Positions 45,050 through 56,576 of a stretch of DNA of 64,000 nucleotides are shown here, in pieces. This stretch comes from Stenopsyche tienmushanensis (lineage: Eukaryota; Arthropoda; Insecta; Trichoptera; Stenopsychidae): contig WACJ01000219.1 in NCBI GenBank assembly GCA_008973525.1, positions 310,001 to 374,000 of the forward strand, read 5' to 3'. Numbering within the stretch: the stretch's first letter is position 1; each line of letters opens with the position of its first letter. The translations under genes and the position numbers were made by a program. The notes under the pieces are model-generated. The model was not told where the DNA came from. It worked only from the letters and a program-made list of their open reading frames with translations, and made no database searches.

Positions 45050-46684
45050 TTTTATTCTCTTATGGCTGTTTTCTTGCAATTTTTTGCAAGTATTAAACAC
45101 AGACTGATTAGTTAAAAGATTGGTAAATATTGTTATTTGATTGTGATCGTGATTGTGCTTTGCTTTTACAATCAGGGACATTCCACAACCAATCATTCGT
45201 TATGCGAAACGACGCTACAATTATTTTTATACAATTTGTTTATAAAATTTGATAGTATATCAATAATTTGAGCCAAGTCTGATCAATACAGAAGCAAATA
45301 TGTAATTTAATGTTAGTATTTGTGTCATAATTGAAATGAATGTTTAAAGCATTTGAATAATATAATTTAGGTAATGAGGGACGTCCATGTGAGCTGCAAC
45401 GTAGATAGTCAAATGTGGTGTGGTGGGGAAGCCGCGGGTGTAAAATGTTGTTTAGTGTCAGTTTCTTCATCCCCCCAAGGTTATCCAGTGAGGAATACTC
45501 GTTGACATGACTTTCGGGCCGCAATGCAGCCACCTGCTCCGACTTAAATTCAGCCAAACAATTAGTACGATCGACAATGGCGCTTCCATATCTCCAGATC
45601 TTCGAGCACGCCACAACATCATCTCTGCCGGAACTGTCAACTTTTGACAGATTAGAAATTTAATTTAAATTTAAATTATAAGCCAAAGTTGGAATAGTCG
45701 GAGCGCATCCGCTGAACACATGTCGTCTCATTGGTCGTCCGCTGGACGTCATTAGTTTCGCTAATGTATGTCAAAGTATAAGAACACTTCTGGGAATATC
45801 TGCGTTAATTAAAGCAAGATGACTTCGATTTATTTGATCGATTTGTTGCGCGTTTAGATAATGAAAAACATCAACATGTCGCACAATGAAAGCATTTCGC
45901 GTACACCTTGAGCTGCCAATTGCAAAATCGGTGATGGAATCATCCAGTTTGTGAAAGGCGGCTCGCATTTCTGCATTTTTTTCGTCATATTGCAGTCCGT
46001 GTTTTGTATGTATTCCTATGCAACGGGCCTGCAATTGCATATTGTATGGAGTTTGGAGCGTGTTTCAAATACAGAAGTTTGCTAGCCTCGGGGTAAAAAT
46101 GGAAATGTCGAGATATCAGAATGTACGTGAACAGCCATCGGCTTGGACCTGGCTTTCATGTATTGTCGTTTTATATTTCAAATTTTGCTTTTATACATAC
46201 ATTTTCGACAGTTTCAACCTGCAGTCAAATTTTACTGCCTTAAATTGGTTGGGTTTTCTAAAATCATCAGCCAATTTCATCGATTGACAGAGTACATTTG
46301 TATCAAAATATTTGTATATTGAATCAGTTAAACGTAAATAATTGAATAGCAAACCCAAATACAATTGTAGCTAAATTCTAAGAGTATATACAACAATAAT
46401 TCCGATTGATGATTGTTGATATTGGTCATTAATATATGCTTATCTTTTTCCGGTTCTATGTTCCACCTGTTGAGACATCGATTTTATTCCGATGGGATCT
46501 CTATTGAGTGTGAATTGATGTTTATTTTCAGCTTAGATTTTAACCGTTTAAGTGCTACGCTAAATTTTGCAAATTCTTACGAAAAATGAGTTGCTTAAAA
46601 TTGACAAACTGCAAGAGGCAAATTTGGTAACACATCAAATATATACACCGCAAAACGTTCTACCACATCAAATACACAATTTCT
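45050..46684. other. Unassigned interval with a 124-codon minus frame
   Basis: The minus frame 45614-45240 is read from a GTG. It is open further upstream in frame to about 45660, where a stop precedes it. It begins CSKIWRYGSAIVDRTNCLAE and is less AT-rich over 45380-45620. I recognise no domain, and it lacks a proper ATG, so it could be an internal exon, a transposon piece or chance. A shorter minus frame at 45771-46040 is likewise unassigned. Confidence 0.4.
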
Positions 46685-47165
46685 GATTGTAGTCTGAGCC
46701 AAAATTTCGATCCTGGGATTTCGGGATTGCATTAGACCATCCTGGGATCAATCCCGGGATCCTGGGAATGGGATTTTCAATAGTTAAAGAAATTACATTG
46801 ATAAAATACTTATATACTATAATACTTTGGTATGATTCGTAATTATATTACGGAGGAATACATAAATTCTGAGCTCCGTATCTATTATATTTCATATCGA
46901 TATTCCCATTATTATATTCGAGGTGTAGTAAATACATCACCGGTAGAGAAATGTTAATATAACAATTTGAAAATAATATATGTACTGTATGTATGTATAT
47001 ATAGATTAGACAGTTACTGCAACTAGACGTCGCCTAAACTCGCCAATTAGTAGTTACGCCACTGTTTCTAAGCGTCAAGACTTCGGCAAGAATGTCTCGA
47101 TTTAGTAGCCTCAATCGTGCTGGTGAGATGTTAGATAAAAATTTCAATTCCAATTCTTTCAATTT
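46685..47165 (-). mobile_element. Composite hAT-related element (family D, copy 4)
   Basis: gggatcc-rich start (46700-46775), ttacggaggaatac, the core cgaggtgtagtaaatacatc plus accggtag (46919-46946), gccaattagtagttacgcca plus ctgttt (47041-47067), then gaatgtctcgatttagtagcctc. Same order as copy 6, opposite to copies 3 and 5. Confidence 0.78.
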
Positions 47166-47175
47166 TCAGGATTAT

Positions 47176-47300
47176 ATATGTCTAGTATATAAAAATCAAT
47201 GTTTGTTTGTTCGTATTTAATGCGTTACCATATCGTTTATCTGATTGCAATAAAACTTTATTGACGTATTGTTTTAACTTGCAGAAATAACATCGGCGAT
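47176..47300 (+). repeat. Helitron-like unit, single copy
   Basis: atgtctagtatataaaaatc, then aatgtttgtttgttcgtatt and a taaaacttta block, as in 5510-5770 and 8893-9170. It lies directly after a family D element. Confidence 0.6.
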
Positions 47301-48900
47301 TATTTCGCGTCCATGAGTCTGACAGGAGATTCGAAATATCAAAAAGATACTATGCATACATTAAATGATTCAAATTATTCGTGTTTTTTTTAAAATTATA
47401 TGTGACCTTCCTCCTCAGCATTAGCCCGGATAATCGAGAGTGTATTGCATATTCAATATAAAGAAGTTAAATTTCAATAATAAGACCGATATCGATATCC
47501 GATGCATACATGCCATTGTATTTATCCACTTTTTTCGTTTTTAAGCTAACTAATGGCTTTAAAAGATAAAGTTGTCTTGGCCTAATAGCTTTAATGTTTT
47601 TGGGACTCGTTGAAAAGATAAATAGAAGGATCCTAAATCAAATCTGTCCAAATCGATGCAAATAGATTTACGTTGAACGTTGATTAAATTTCGAAATAAT
47701 TTCACAGACTCAAATCATAATATGTAAATTTCGCTGTTAATGATCGCTGACTGATCTTAATCTTTATGTATTATGATGGCGCAACTTCTATTTTTTTAAA
47801 TTGGTTCGATCATGACTCGATACTTTAAGATTTGTTTGATCGAAATTTTCAAGCGTTAATTCTTAAGGATTTAAGCAAAAATGAAAAATCATCTCCGATA
47901 TGAATTTCGACAAATATTTCCATAATTTGATGGATTTTTTATATGAAGTTTTGATAGTATTTAAATAGTGCTTATAGTTATAAGAGCCTACCCCATTATT
48001 ACGTATGGGCTGTAATTAAAGCTAATATTGCGGACATTGGGGGACATATGCTTTTATCTAAATTAAATTGCTAGAAATGAGTATTTTGGTATTTCGTATA
48101 TATTTAATTTAAAAAGAAATCGTCCATTGCGACTGGAGATTATTGAAGTGTTTTGATTTTCAGTAATGGCATATAATGTATATACCGGAGAATGTGAGCC
48201 AAATTTGGTCTGACAAATTGGCCCCTAAATCATCCGTAAAATCGTCGAGTTGTTCTCCCGGCCACAATGGGCGCAGTCAATATTTACGCGGCGCAAAGAT
48301 CTCCCTCTATTATTTATGTTTTAAAACAAATATGGGGCCGTCGCTACAAGGAGGATTATGAAGTTATAACCTCAAAGTGATAGTATATCAACGGGGATAT
48401 TACAAGTCGCTGCGGTTACCAGGGAAATTGATTTATAGTAGCCGGGGGTAGACGCTTTAGTCCCGAAGGGCGCTTCCCCGGGGTGAGGGGCGACTTTTTG
48501 TGATTTATGAAGAGAGAGATTTTGCTTTCGGCTTCCACCGCTTTGTCGTCTTGTGGGATACGTTACACAACTATTATGAAGATATGACTTTGCTCCGGCT
48601 CGGGATGCCGTCGAGTGGGATCTCTACACCCCGATATTCTAAAAGGGTTATTCTAAAATAAGATAATACTCTAAAATTATTGTGTACGCATATTTACAGC
48701 TATAGTTAAATATCGACAACAAAAACAACCGATAAAACTGTATTTTAGCGAAGAGTGCAAAACCAATTTGACGTAATTTGATAATGAACATTATGAAATA
48801 CAGGGAAATATTTATTTTCATAGTTTGCTATAAAACATGTAATATATAGCAAGTTGAAGAATATAAATAAAATAAAAAAATAAATATTGTATTTAAATAA
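47301..48900. other. Unassigned interval, GC-richer at 48200-48640
   Basis: No gene recognised. The block 48410-48620 contains gccgggggtagacgctttag and ccccggggtgaggggcgac, which stand out from the surroundings. Only one short frame (48176-48361) and no known motif. Confidence 0.5.
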
Positions 48901-49346
48901 TTTGACCTTCTATAGCGTCGATATAGGGACCACGCTATAAAAACATTATAGAAAGTTAGGTACTCATACAAAATTTATGGTTAGGGTTTTTCAATTGTAT
49001 TTTGTGATTAGAAAAGAAATCAAAATTAGGAAGAAATCGAAATCAATAAAATTTAAAAACCACACGGTATTGAATTATAAATTAAATAAATCGACGCTTA
49101 CGGTAGTAATTATTACAAAGGTCTTATTATGTTAGTATTACACAATCAAATAGTTTTATAATAAAAACATGTGCATTAAAAAAACGTGTGCATCGATTTA
49201 CTTGATCATAATTTATTCCATGTCCAAGTAGAAAAATATTTTCTCACTGTATTTGTAATGAATATCCCTAGAATGTTCTTCCACGCTGCTTATATGGCGA
49301 CACTGCTATAGAAGGGACCGCAGCAAACGCTATAGAAGGGTTGACT
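48901..49346. mobile_element. Decayed pogo-like element
   Basis: Left end tttgaccttctatagcgtcg (48901). Right end gctatagaagggttgact (49329-49346), which reads agtcaacccttctatagc inverted. An extra internal ctatagaaggg lies at about 49305. Clearly related to the perfect-ended MITE at 5054-5210 but longer and more diverged. Confidence 0.7.
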
Positions 49347-49524
49347 ATATATCTAAATCATATTGCAGCCACATATTTATTTATCCAGGCTTTGTCATTG
49401 TCTTTGAACCTTTTTTACTACACTTATTCTACTAGTTAAGATCTTTCTACACGCCCGCGATTCTAATAGATTTAACTATTAAACCAAAGTTTCAAATAAC
49501 ACTCTATAAAGTTATTTTGAGACG

Positions 49525-50010
49525 TTAGTAAACGTAATCCCGAAAAATTCGGGATTGAATTTTTTATCTAACAGAAATCGAACACCTACCCAGCATGATG
49601 AAGGCTATTCAATCGAGACATTCCCACTGAAATCTGGACGCTTGGAAACAGTGGCGTAACTACTAATTGGTGAGCTTGGGTGACGTCTAGGGGTGGTAAC
49701 TGTTTAATCTATGTATACATAAATACAGTACATATATGCTTTTCAAATTATTATATTAACCTTTCCCTACCGGTGATGTATTTACTACACCTCGACTCTA
49801 CTAATGGGAATATCGATATGAGTTATAATAGATACCGGGTTCAGACTTTTTGTGTTCTTCCGTAATATAATTACGAATCATTTCATCAGTATTATAGTAT
49901 ATAAGTATTTATGTGCAGCGACGGAAATAAATAATTTGTCGAGAAATCGGAAATTTTGCGAGTTTAAGTTCGTGTCTCGGCAGAGAGGAATTTTATCAGT
50001 CACATTTTTA
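49525..50010 (+). mobile_element. Composite hAT-related element (family D, copy 5)
   Basis: Colinear with copy 3 from taaacgtaatcccgaaaaat through cagtggcgtaactactaatt, ttaacctttccctaccggtg (49757-49776) and gcagcgacggaaataaataa to ggaattttatcagtc, but lacks the transposase C-terminal frame found in copy 3. Confidence 0.78.
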
Positions 50011-52031
50011 GCATTTAAATATCACATACTCAATAACTTGAAAAATGAGTGATTAAATTGGGAACTGTATTACCAACAGGATCAATTTTTATTGACATAC
50101 TTTCAACGTATCGCAAATGTGCATCAATTTTGAAATATAATGCACATTGATTTTCAAATTTTAATATGAATACTCTTAATTCCTCGCAATTTAATGTTGG
50201 CTTAAAACCTAAATAATTGCTGTTAAATATAGACATTTTGCGATCAATAAGTCTTAATGATCATGATTGATACATTGTGTCGATTTCACTTTAGGAAATT
50301 CAAAGTTTAAATAATGTTTTTCATATATTGTTAATATTTTATAAATAAAATATATTCCATGCTTCTCATAGAGCATCGATTTAGCTAATTTTTAATACAT
50401 GTTGATCGTTGAGTTCAATCAACTGTTATTTTGTATAGAAGGACATTAAAACTCATTTAATACCCGATGCAACTCATGAGGTTCGTTGACCTCTTTAGTG
50501 CATTATTGTTGCAAGTGCATCCTGATTGATTCAGACATGAGTAAACATTTGCAATTTGACAGAATGATCAAGTAATTACCTCGAGTGCATCGCGAGCCAC
50601 CATTCATTATTCTGGCGGGCGTCAGTCTTCGCTAACTGGAACCAACAACAACTACCGTTCAATGAAACTAACCGCAATTTAACTTTACGATGTCAATATT
50701 CCGGGACAATATGACCGAAGACCCTTCAATCCCCGAGGAAGAGTCAGAGGTGATGGCCACATGTTGAGAGCCCGCATCTTACGAGCTCATTTCGTAATCG
50801 GCATCTCGAAATTAAATTCTTATTTTTTCCTCGCATTTTCTCAAATTTGGGTTCATTTATTAAACGCAGGGCTAATTGCTGCTAAGAAAAACGGTGTCAC
50901 GAACAGTAATGATGGAGATGTATCCGTAATTTTGATCGTTTCAATGTCATACATAGCCGAAGGACAAGCGTCAGCGATTACGTGTACCATACGTTCTCAA
51001 ATAGTTCTTACAAAAACGGCGCCTACGTGACGGATGAGTTGTCTGAAAATAATATTCGGACGTCTTTGATTTTGTAATGTTTCAAACAATTTTCAGAATC
51101 GCGTCCAAGGCTAATATTGACGGAGTGATGTTACCAAATACCACAAATATGTCGATCCAAGTCGCAAATAATCACGCATTCCAATCGAAATAAGTCTTTA
51201 AATCCAAATCTGAATTGTTATTTTTACATCTTACAATAAGAAAAATCATTCAGAATACTGTTGCAATGATTGCATAAGAGGCAATCATATATTATTACAG
51301 ATTTACATAATCCCTCGTCTGAATAACATCAACTAGAATACTCCATCACTGTTCAATGCTCAATTTCTGTACATTTATCATCAAAGCAATGATATCCACA
51401 TAATTCTTAGACATTTATGGCAACATAAATTTGCTCAAATATTTGCAAAATTTTGTATATACATAATTTCAATAATTTTACAGCCAAAAATTAAACGACA
51501 TGGTGTTAAAATGACAATTTATTCTCACGCTGTCATTATTTACTAGTAATATATTAATTTTGATTTATTTATTGAGTGCATTTTAAGTACAAAAATATTT
51601 ATAATTTGTTCTATTAAAAGCAAAATATAACTACCAAATAAGCTTTCCATAAGCTTAAAATAATGCATTTTGTTAAATGTTATAATTATTTTGCTAAATA
51701 CGTTCATATCAAATATCTGGTGTTTAATTGATTATCAAAATTTCTCGAGAATTCTTAAAAAAATTCCAATTCAATGTCTTAAAAATATTTTAGGCAAATT
51801 TCATATTTTTAAATATTTTTTTAAAAATACACCAGACTAAAGGTTATCAATTTATTTCGTCATTTTATTAATTTAACGCTAGTCGCTTGTCAATAATTGG
51901 AGTTTACTATTGATTTTGATGATGACTTCTACCAAAATCAAGAATCAGAATAATCCTTTACATGTTCATGTTCAAATTTTGCTTCAATTGTCATTTATTT
52001 ATTTCTGTTTGTGTACAAGTAGGGAATCTAA
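50011..52031. other. Unassigned interval with a less AT-rich block 50580-51060
   Basis: No gene confirmed. The block 50580-51060 holds a 25-codon frame at 50690-50767 with an internal donor-like site (see that entry) and an 89-codon plus frame (50761-51030) without a recognisable domain. The rest is AT-rich. Confidence 0.45.
50690..50767 (+). CDS. Possible small first exon or short ORF
   Basis: ATG in a fair context (TTTACGATGTCA) opens a frame reading MSIFRDNMTEDPSIPEEESE, a plausible acidic start. After it comes TCAGAG|GTGATG, a reasonable splice donor (GT at 50750-50751) in phase 0. Without splicing the frame ends six codons later at TGA (50765-50767). It lies in a GC-richer, apparently single-copy stretch, preceded by gcgtcagtcttcgc, an initiator-like string. 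Nothing identifies a downstream exon. I do not recognise the peptide. Confidence 0.2.
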   Translation: MSIFRDNMTEDPSIPEEESEVMATC

Positions 52032-52306
52032 TCCCTATAAAAGTCTCCCATGGATTATGATCACAGTTACGCTCGATCGCATATGGGGAGTAGCGCGTCA
52101 ATCTCCCGCAGAAGATGTGTTAAAGTGTATAAGATCTGCATTTGAATTTTTAACATGCATTCTATATGTATGCATTCATTTTTATACAATAAGCGAATAG
52201 TATATACGATCCTAATTGTGACCTGCATAAATCCTCATATTTTTATGATCACTCACTGATTCAAATTATAGACAAACTTCTCTCACAATCATTACCAAAG
52301 AACGAT
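52032..52306 (+). repeat. Duplicated 275-bp block (copy 1)
   Basis: Colinear and without large gaps with 54755-55029: aaaagtctcccatggattat, gatcgcatatgggg, agtagcgcgtcaatctcccg, agatctgcatttgaattttt, gtatgcattcatttttata, tgtgacctgc and agacaaacttctctcacaat all recur. It is closer in identity than the older repeats here, so it is probably a younger family. No open frame is kept between copies beyond 52200. Confidence 0.85.
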
Positions 52307-52324
52307 ATTCTTCAATTTTTTAAA

Positions 52325-52975
52325 CAAAATTTAAAAAATACTAATAAGTCCATTTGTTTGATATAAAAAAATACTTGAAGGCGAAAGAATTTTATTTATA
52401 TAAGAAAAGATAAAAATACAACTAAAAAAGAGATACATAGCACATTAAAAAATTCAATTATTTTGAAAATATGCCCGAAGTAATATTAAAGCATCGAGTA
52501 TTTCGTCATTTAGTCTGGATCTGATTTTGGAAGCCAGGCAACTTGCTGCTGAAAATGCACATTATAATATAAAAAAATTTCTACTGAGACACGGACTAAA
52601 ACTCGCAAAATTCCCGATTTCCCGACAAATTATTTTTTTCCGTCGCTGCACATAAATACTTATATACTATAATACTTTGGTATGATTCGTAATTATATTA
52701 CGGAAGAACACAAAAATTCTGAACCCGATATCTATTATATTTCGTATCGATATTCCCATTAGTAGAGTCGAGGTGTAGTAAATACATCACCGGTAGGGAA
52801 AGGTTAATATAACAATTTGAAAAACATATATGCATTGTATATATTTATACATAGATTAGACAATTACTGCCCCTGGACGTCGCCTAAGATCGCCAATTAG
52901 TAGTTACGCCACTGTTTCCAAGCGTCCAGATTCATGAGCACCGAAAACTGTCCGGGATCCGGGACTTTTTATCTT
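52325..52975 (-). mobile_element. Composite hAT-related element (family D, copy 6) with hAT C-terminal trace
   Basis: Minus-strand traces at 52490-52570 read [20 protein letters not shown], the hAT dimerisation block, as in copy 3. The D blocks follow: cttttttccgtcgctgcaca-like sequence, the core cgaggtgtagtaaatacatc plus accggtag (52769-52796), gccaattagtagttacgcca and ctgtccgggatccgggac (52946-52963) at the end. The last string is also found inverted at 34640-34670. Confidence 0.8.
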
Positions 52976-54174
52976 TGAGATTTTAATTTTGGTCTTGTGT
53001 GAAATTATTTTTTAAAATATGCAGATTTTGCATGGATTTCATCTACTTAAAAATTATTTCAATTAAATTTATTATCCTTTTTGAGCCATTTTATTACATT
53101 ACATGATTATATCGCTGGAATGATAACACATAAACATATTCTTCAAGTTCAAATGTTGTGATCAATATTTTGGAGATTTGCCATAAATATAGTCTAGTGT
53201 AGGATTCTGTTTTTTACAGAAGCTTCCCCAAATTGCTGGTAGCTGATAAAAATTATCTTGGGGATATTTGAGGAGCACAGGTGTGCATACTTTACTAATG
53301 ACCTGAACGTGTGACTAGTTGACACTGTTGCCATGCTCCGTCGAATGATAAGGAAACATCAAAAGACGGTTTGCTTGTCTATCAAGATTCTATTTCAGGT
53401 TTTTCTGGCTATTCTCGTAACTCATGATGCTGTACGTGCTGACGACGATGGCCGTTTCTATGCTTTTATTCAATTTTACAATCCACCTCTAGCAATGCTG
53501 GCATCGGTCTTGCATTCGCCGGGAAAGCCCACCAAATTCCAATTCGTCACAAAAAAATATTTCATCATCGTCAGCTTATGTGGCTAAATATTGGCATCAC
53601 AATAAATTATTCTCAAAAAAAAAGTATTCATAGAATGCGGTCATATCTTTGAGAAGTATCCTGTTTTTTGAACCGTCGCAAGTTTTAAAAAATATACGGA
53701 AGAGCTGAAGAGCCCATTAATACAACAGTGTTAAAATGAACATGACTTTAGCAGCTTTTTAACAAAAAATTGGAGTGCAATCTGTTGGATAAAATAGAAA
53801 CGTCCACCAATTCAAGTATTATATAAATTAATTTAGCCAAGAAACAAACCATAACCTGTATAAATTACTGCAATAATCATATTACTCCAATCTAAACGAT
53901 AATTCTTGTATTTTACATATTTAATAATATTTTGATGAAATATCCAAACAAATTGTGGAAATATTTTGAAACCTATCATAAGTTATGAATCGTAAGAAAC
54001 ATATTATAAATTATAACTACAGTAAGATCTCATTTAGCGCGTATTAAATTAACGCTGGTTTGATATAACACGGACTAGTGATAAAACCGACAGTGAAAAT
54101 AAAGAATAAATTGTACAATTTTAGAAAATATTATGGATTCTTATAGATAAGATATTTTAAAAATTTAATAACAT
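52976..54174. other. Unassigned interval
   Basis: AT-rich. The plus frame 53333-53587 (84 codons) begins MLRRMIRKHQKTVCLSI and has a possible hydrophobic segment, IKILFQVFLAILVTHDAV, resembling a signal sequence. However, nothing similar comes to mind, and no splice partner is visible. Confidence 0.4.
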
Positions 54175-54520
54175 TTCTCTCAGGATCACGAAGCGAGAAT
54201 AAAGCTTGTATATCATTAAATGAACCTTAACACCGTTGATATTGTTGAGTTGCATAATGGCGTTTGAAATAGAATGATTTGATACCAGGGTGAGTTTTTA
54301 GTATATAATTAAATGTTTCTAAGACCGCCGACAACCTAATAAGGTCCCATAACTGATGGTTTTCAATTAGATACGGACAAATTCCATTAAAAATTTACTT
54401 TTTGAGAATATTTAGACGTGTAGGGGTGCCTTTACAGCACGAACTTGCCATCAATGTAGTAGTATATAATGAGACGCAAGATCTCTGTCTCTGATTCACT
54501 AATATCCGCACTCAATGTGC
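54175..54520 (+). repeat. Long dispersed repeat (copy 2, partner 25531-25875)
   Basis: Same block order as 25531-25875, from tctctcaggatcacg to gattcactaatatccgcact, with small indels. Confidence 0.75.
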
Positions 54521-54754
54521 GATCTCTATAATGTTTCTTTTCCATACGCTTTGAAACAATAATTATTCAGTTTATTTTGACTGGTTTTTAAATTTTAAAA
54601 ACTGTTAACCGGATGGCAAACTGTAATGCAATCTGAGGGAGAATGTATTATTGATTAAAATTGTTTTAAAACTGATATAAAAAACGGCACGCATTTTTGG
54701 CACTATCGATACTTAAGACTCCTATTTAAATAATTCTATTCATTTACAATATCT

Positions 54755-55029
54755 TCCCTACAAAAGTCTGCCATGGATTTTGATCACAGCTACGTATGAT
54801 CGCATATGGGAAGTAGCGCGTCAATCTCCCGCAAAAAATGTGTTAAAATGTCAAAGATCTGCATTTAAATTTTTAGCATATATTCCATATGTATGCATTC
54901 ATTTTTATGCAATAAGCTAATAGTAAATGCGATCCTTATTGTGACCTGCGTAAATCCTCATGTTTTTATGATCACTCATTGATTCAAATTATAGACAAAC
55001 TTCTCTCACAATCAATGCTAATGAATGAT
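54755..55029 (+). repeat. Duplicated 275-bp block (copy 2)
   Basis: Partner of 52032-52306; see there. About 2.7 kb apart in the same orientation. Confidence 0.85.
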
Positions 55030-55035
55030 GTTGAT

Positions 55036-55135
55036 GTAACGAAAAGGCTGTTTTTTTATTAACTTTTTTTATGCGATTTTGGATATATTTTATATAGCTG
55101 TTTCAAAGTTATGCGGTTTTTAAAATCCACGGAAC
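55036..55135. repeat. gcataaaaa-family fragment, inverted
   Basis: Contains ttttttatgcgattttggat, agttatgcggtttttaaaat and acggaacgcatc, the reverse of blocks in 15553-15993. It abuts the duplicated block at 54755-55029. Confidence 0.6.
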
Positions 55136-56576
55136 GCATCTTCAATTTTTTGCATTTGTTGCAATATCTGTTAACACATTCCATTCGCTTAAATTCCATA
55201 TATAATGTAGAATTGCGGCAGTTTTAAAATATTTTTTGTTTGAGCTTTCATATCGCACCGTAAGAGACAAATGATTATCAAAGAGAACTCACAGAAGTTG
55301 CGTATTTATTAAGTTTATGATAAATTTGCGAGGGACGGAATACGCATATGTTATGGTGGCATCTACTTGATATTCCACATGCTGTCGTATTATGGAATAT
55401 GTGGAGGAAGATTTTTTCATGATGCCCTTTTTACAATATGAGTCAATATTGCACTTGTGGCATAACGATGGCGATTTGTCAAATCGCCACACTCTTTGAA
55501 TTGAAAATAATGATGTACGGGCGCAAAATTGTATTATTCCGACAGAGCAGACGCTGCTCATTTTATGGCACAATTTGTGAGTGCATAATTTTAAACATTA
55601 GCAATTATAGCGCTTGTAATTATTCCCTCAAGTTGACGGTCTATAAAATTTGAGATTATGAGTGCTCGCATAAAGAGTTGTATTGAAAGAAGCGCCCTCC
55701 ATTTTTGCGAAAGTGCGAGACAGAGAATCTAACTGCATAAACGCCACTTATTTAATTCAATATTCCGCTTTCTACCCCTTCTTCGATGGAAGGGTCGTTT
55801 TGAGGGGTGGCGTTGTAAACTTCGCGGCGAGGGATTGAAGAGCAACGCTTTAAAGTAGGACCCATCGACGGGAAGGGGTGCTTTAACCAAAATTAAACTT
55901 ATGCTCCTGTCTAGCTGATTCAAATTAAGATGATACTTATTAAAACAAACATTTATTTTTTGTCATAAAAAAATCAAATTTGTTTATCGCCAGCTGGATT
56001 CAACTACTATTTAGTAATTTTGCAACGGATCAAAGCTTAAAAATGCTCAATAGTACCAATATAATATTTACAAATGACATTAGCCAGTGAGTATCGACAT
56101 TAGTCATGTTAAATTAGAGGAAGTGAAAGAACATGTTGTATTTGTAAGACAGGTGGTAAACTAGCTCGGTTAAATGATGTTAAAATTGCATCTTCCGCTT
56201 TGTCTCAATATAATGGAGTAAGATCAATGCATGTTGCTATTGATGGCGTACAGTTGTTAAACGAGAAGAATGGATGTAAGATGCTGAGAGCCACCCAGAG
56301 GGCCATGAAGCGTACTATGCTGGGAATAATGAGGCGTGATCGTAAAAGGAACGCATGGATAGTAGAAATAACTGGAATAAAACAGAAAAAATAAACAGGA
56401 TATTTTATTTCGAGATATTTCTATCGCAGATAGAATATTATATATATACCAACATTTAGCTGAAACAACGCATAAAATATATAAATCTTGTTTTTTAATT
56501 CAAATAATTCCATAATTATTATTATATTCCAAAACGTGCCATATAAAACGTTAATAATTTCTATTGTATGAGGATA
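55136..56576. other. Unassigned interval
   Basis: No gene recognised. Minus frame 55289-55573 and plus frame 55438-55653 overlap. Plus frame 56200-56394 is rich in Arg, Lys and Met (RATQRAMKRTMLGIMRRDRK). That string resembles the region after the reverse transcriptase in some LINEs (RAMERxMLGI...RD+), so 56270-56395 is probably another LINE scrap. Confidence 0.5.
56270..56395 (+). pseudogene. Likely LINE reverse-transcriptase C-terminal scrap
   Basis: Plus residues MLRATQRAMKRTMLGIMRRD then RKRNAW fit the widespread LINE motif (R-x-x-Q-R-A-M-E-R-x-M-L-G-I-x-x-R-D-R-x-x-N). The preceding residues VDGVQLLNEKNGCK are not convincing. No catalytic part. Confidence 0.6.
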
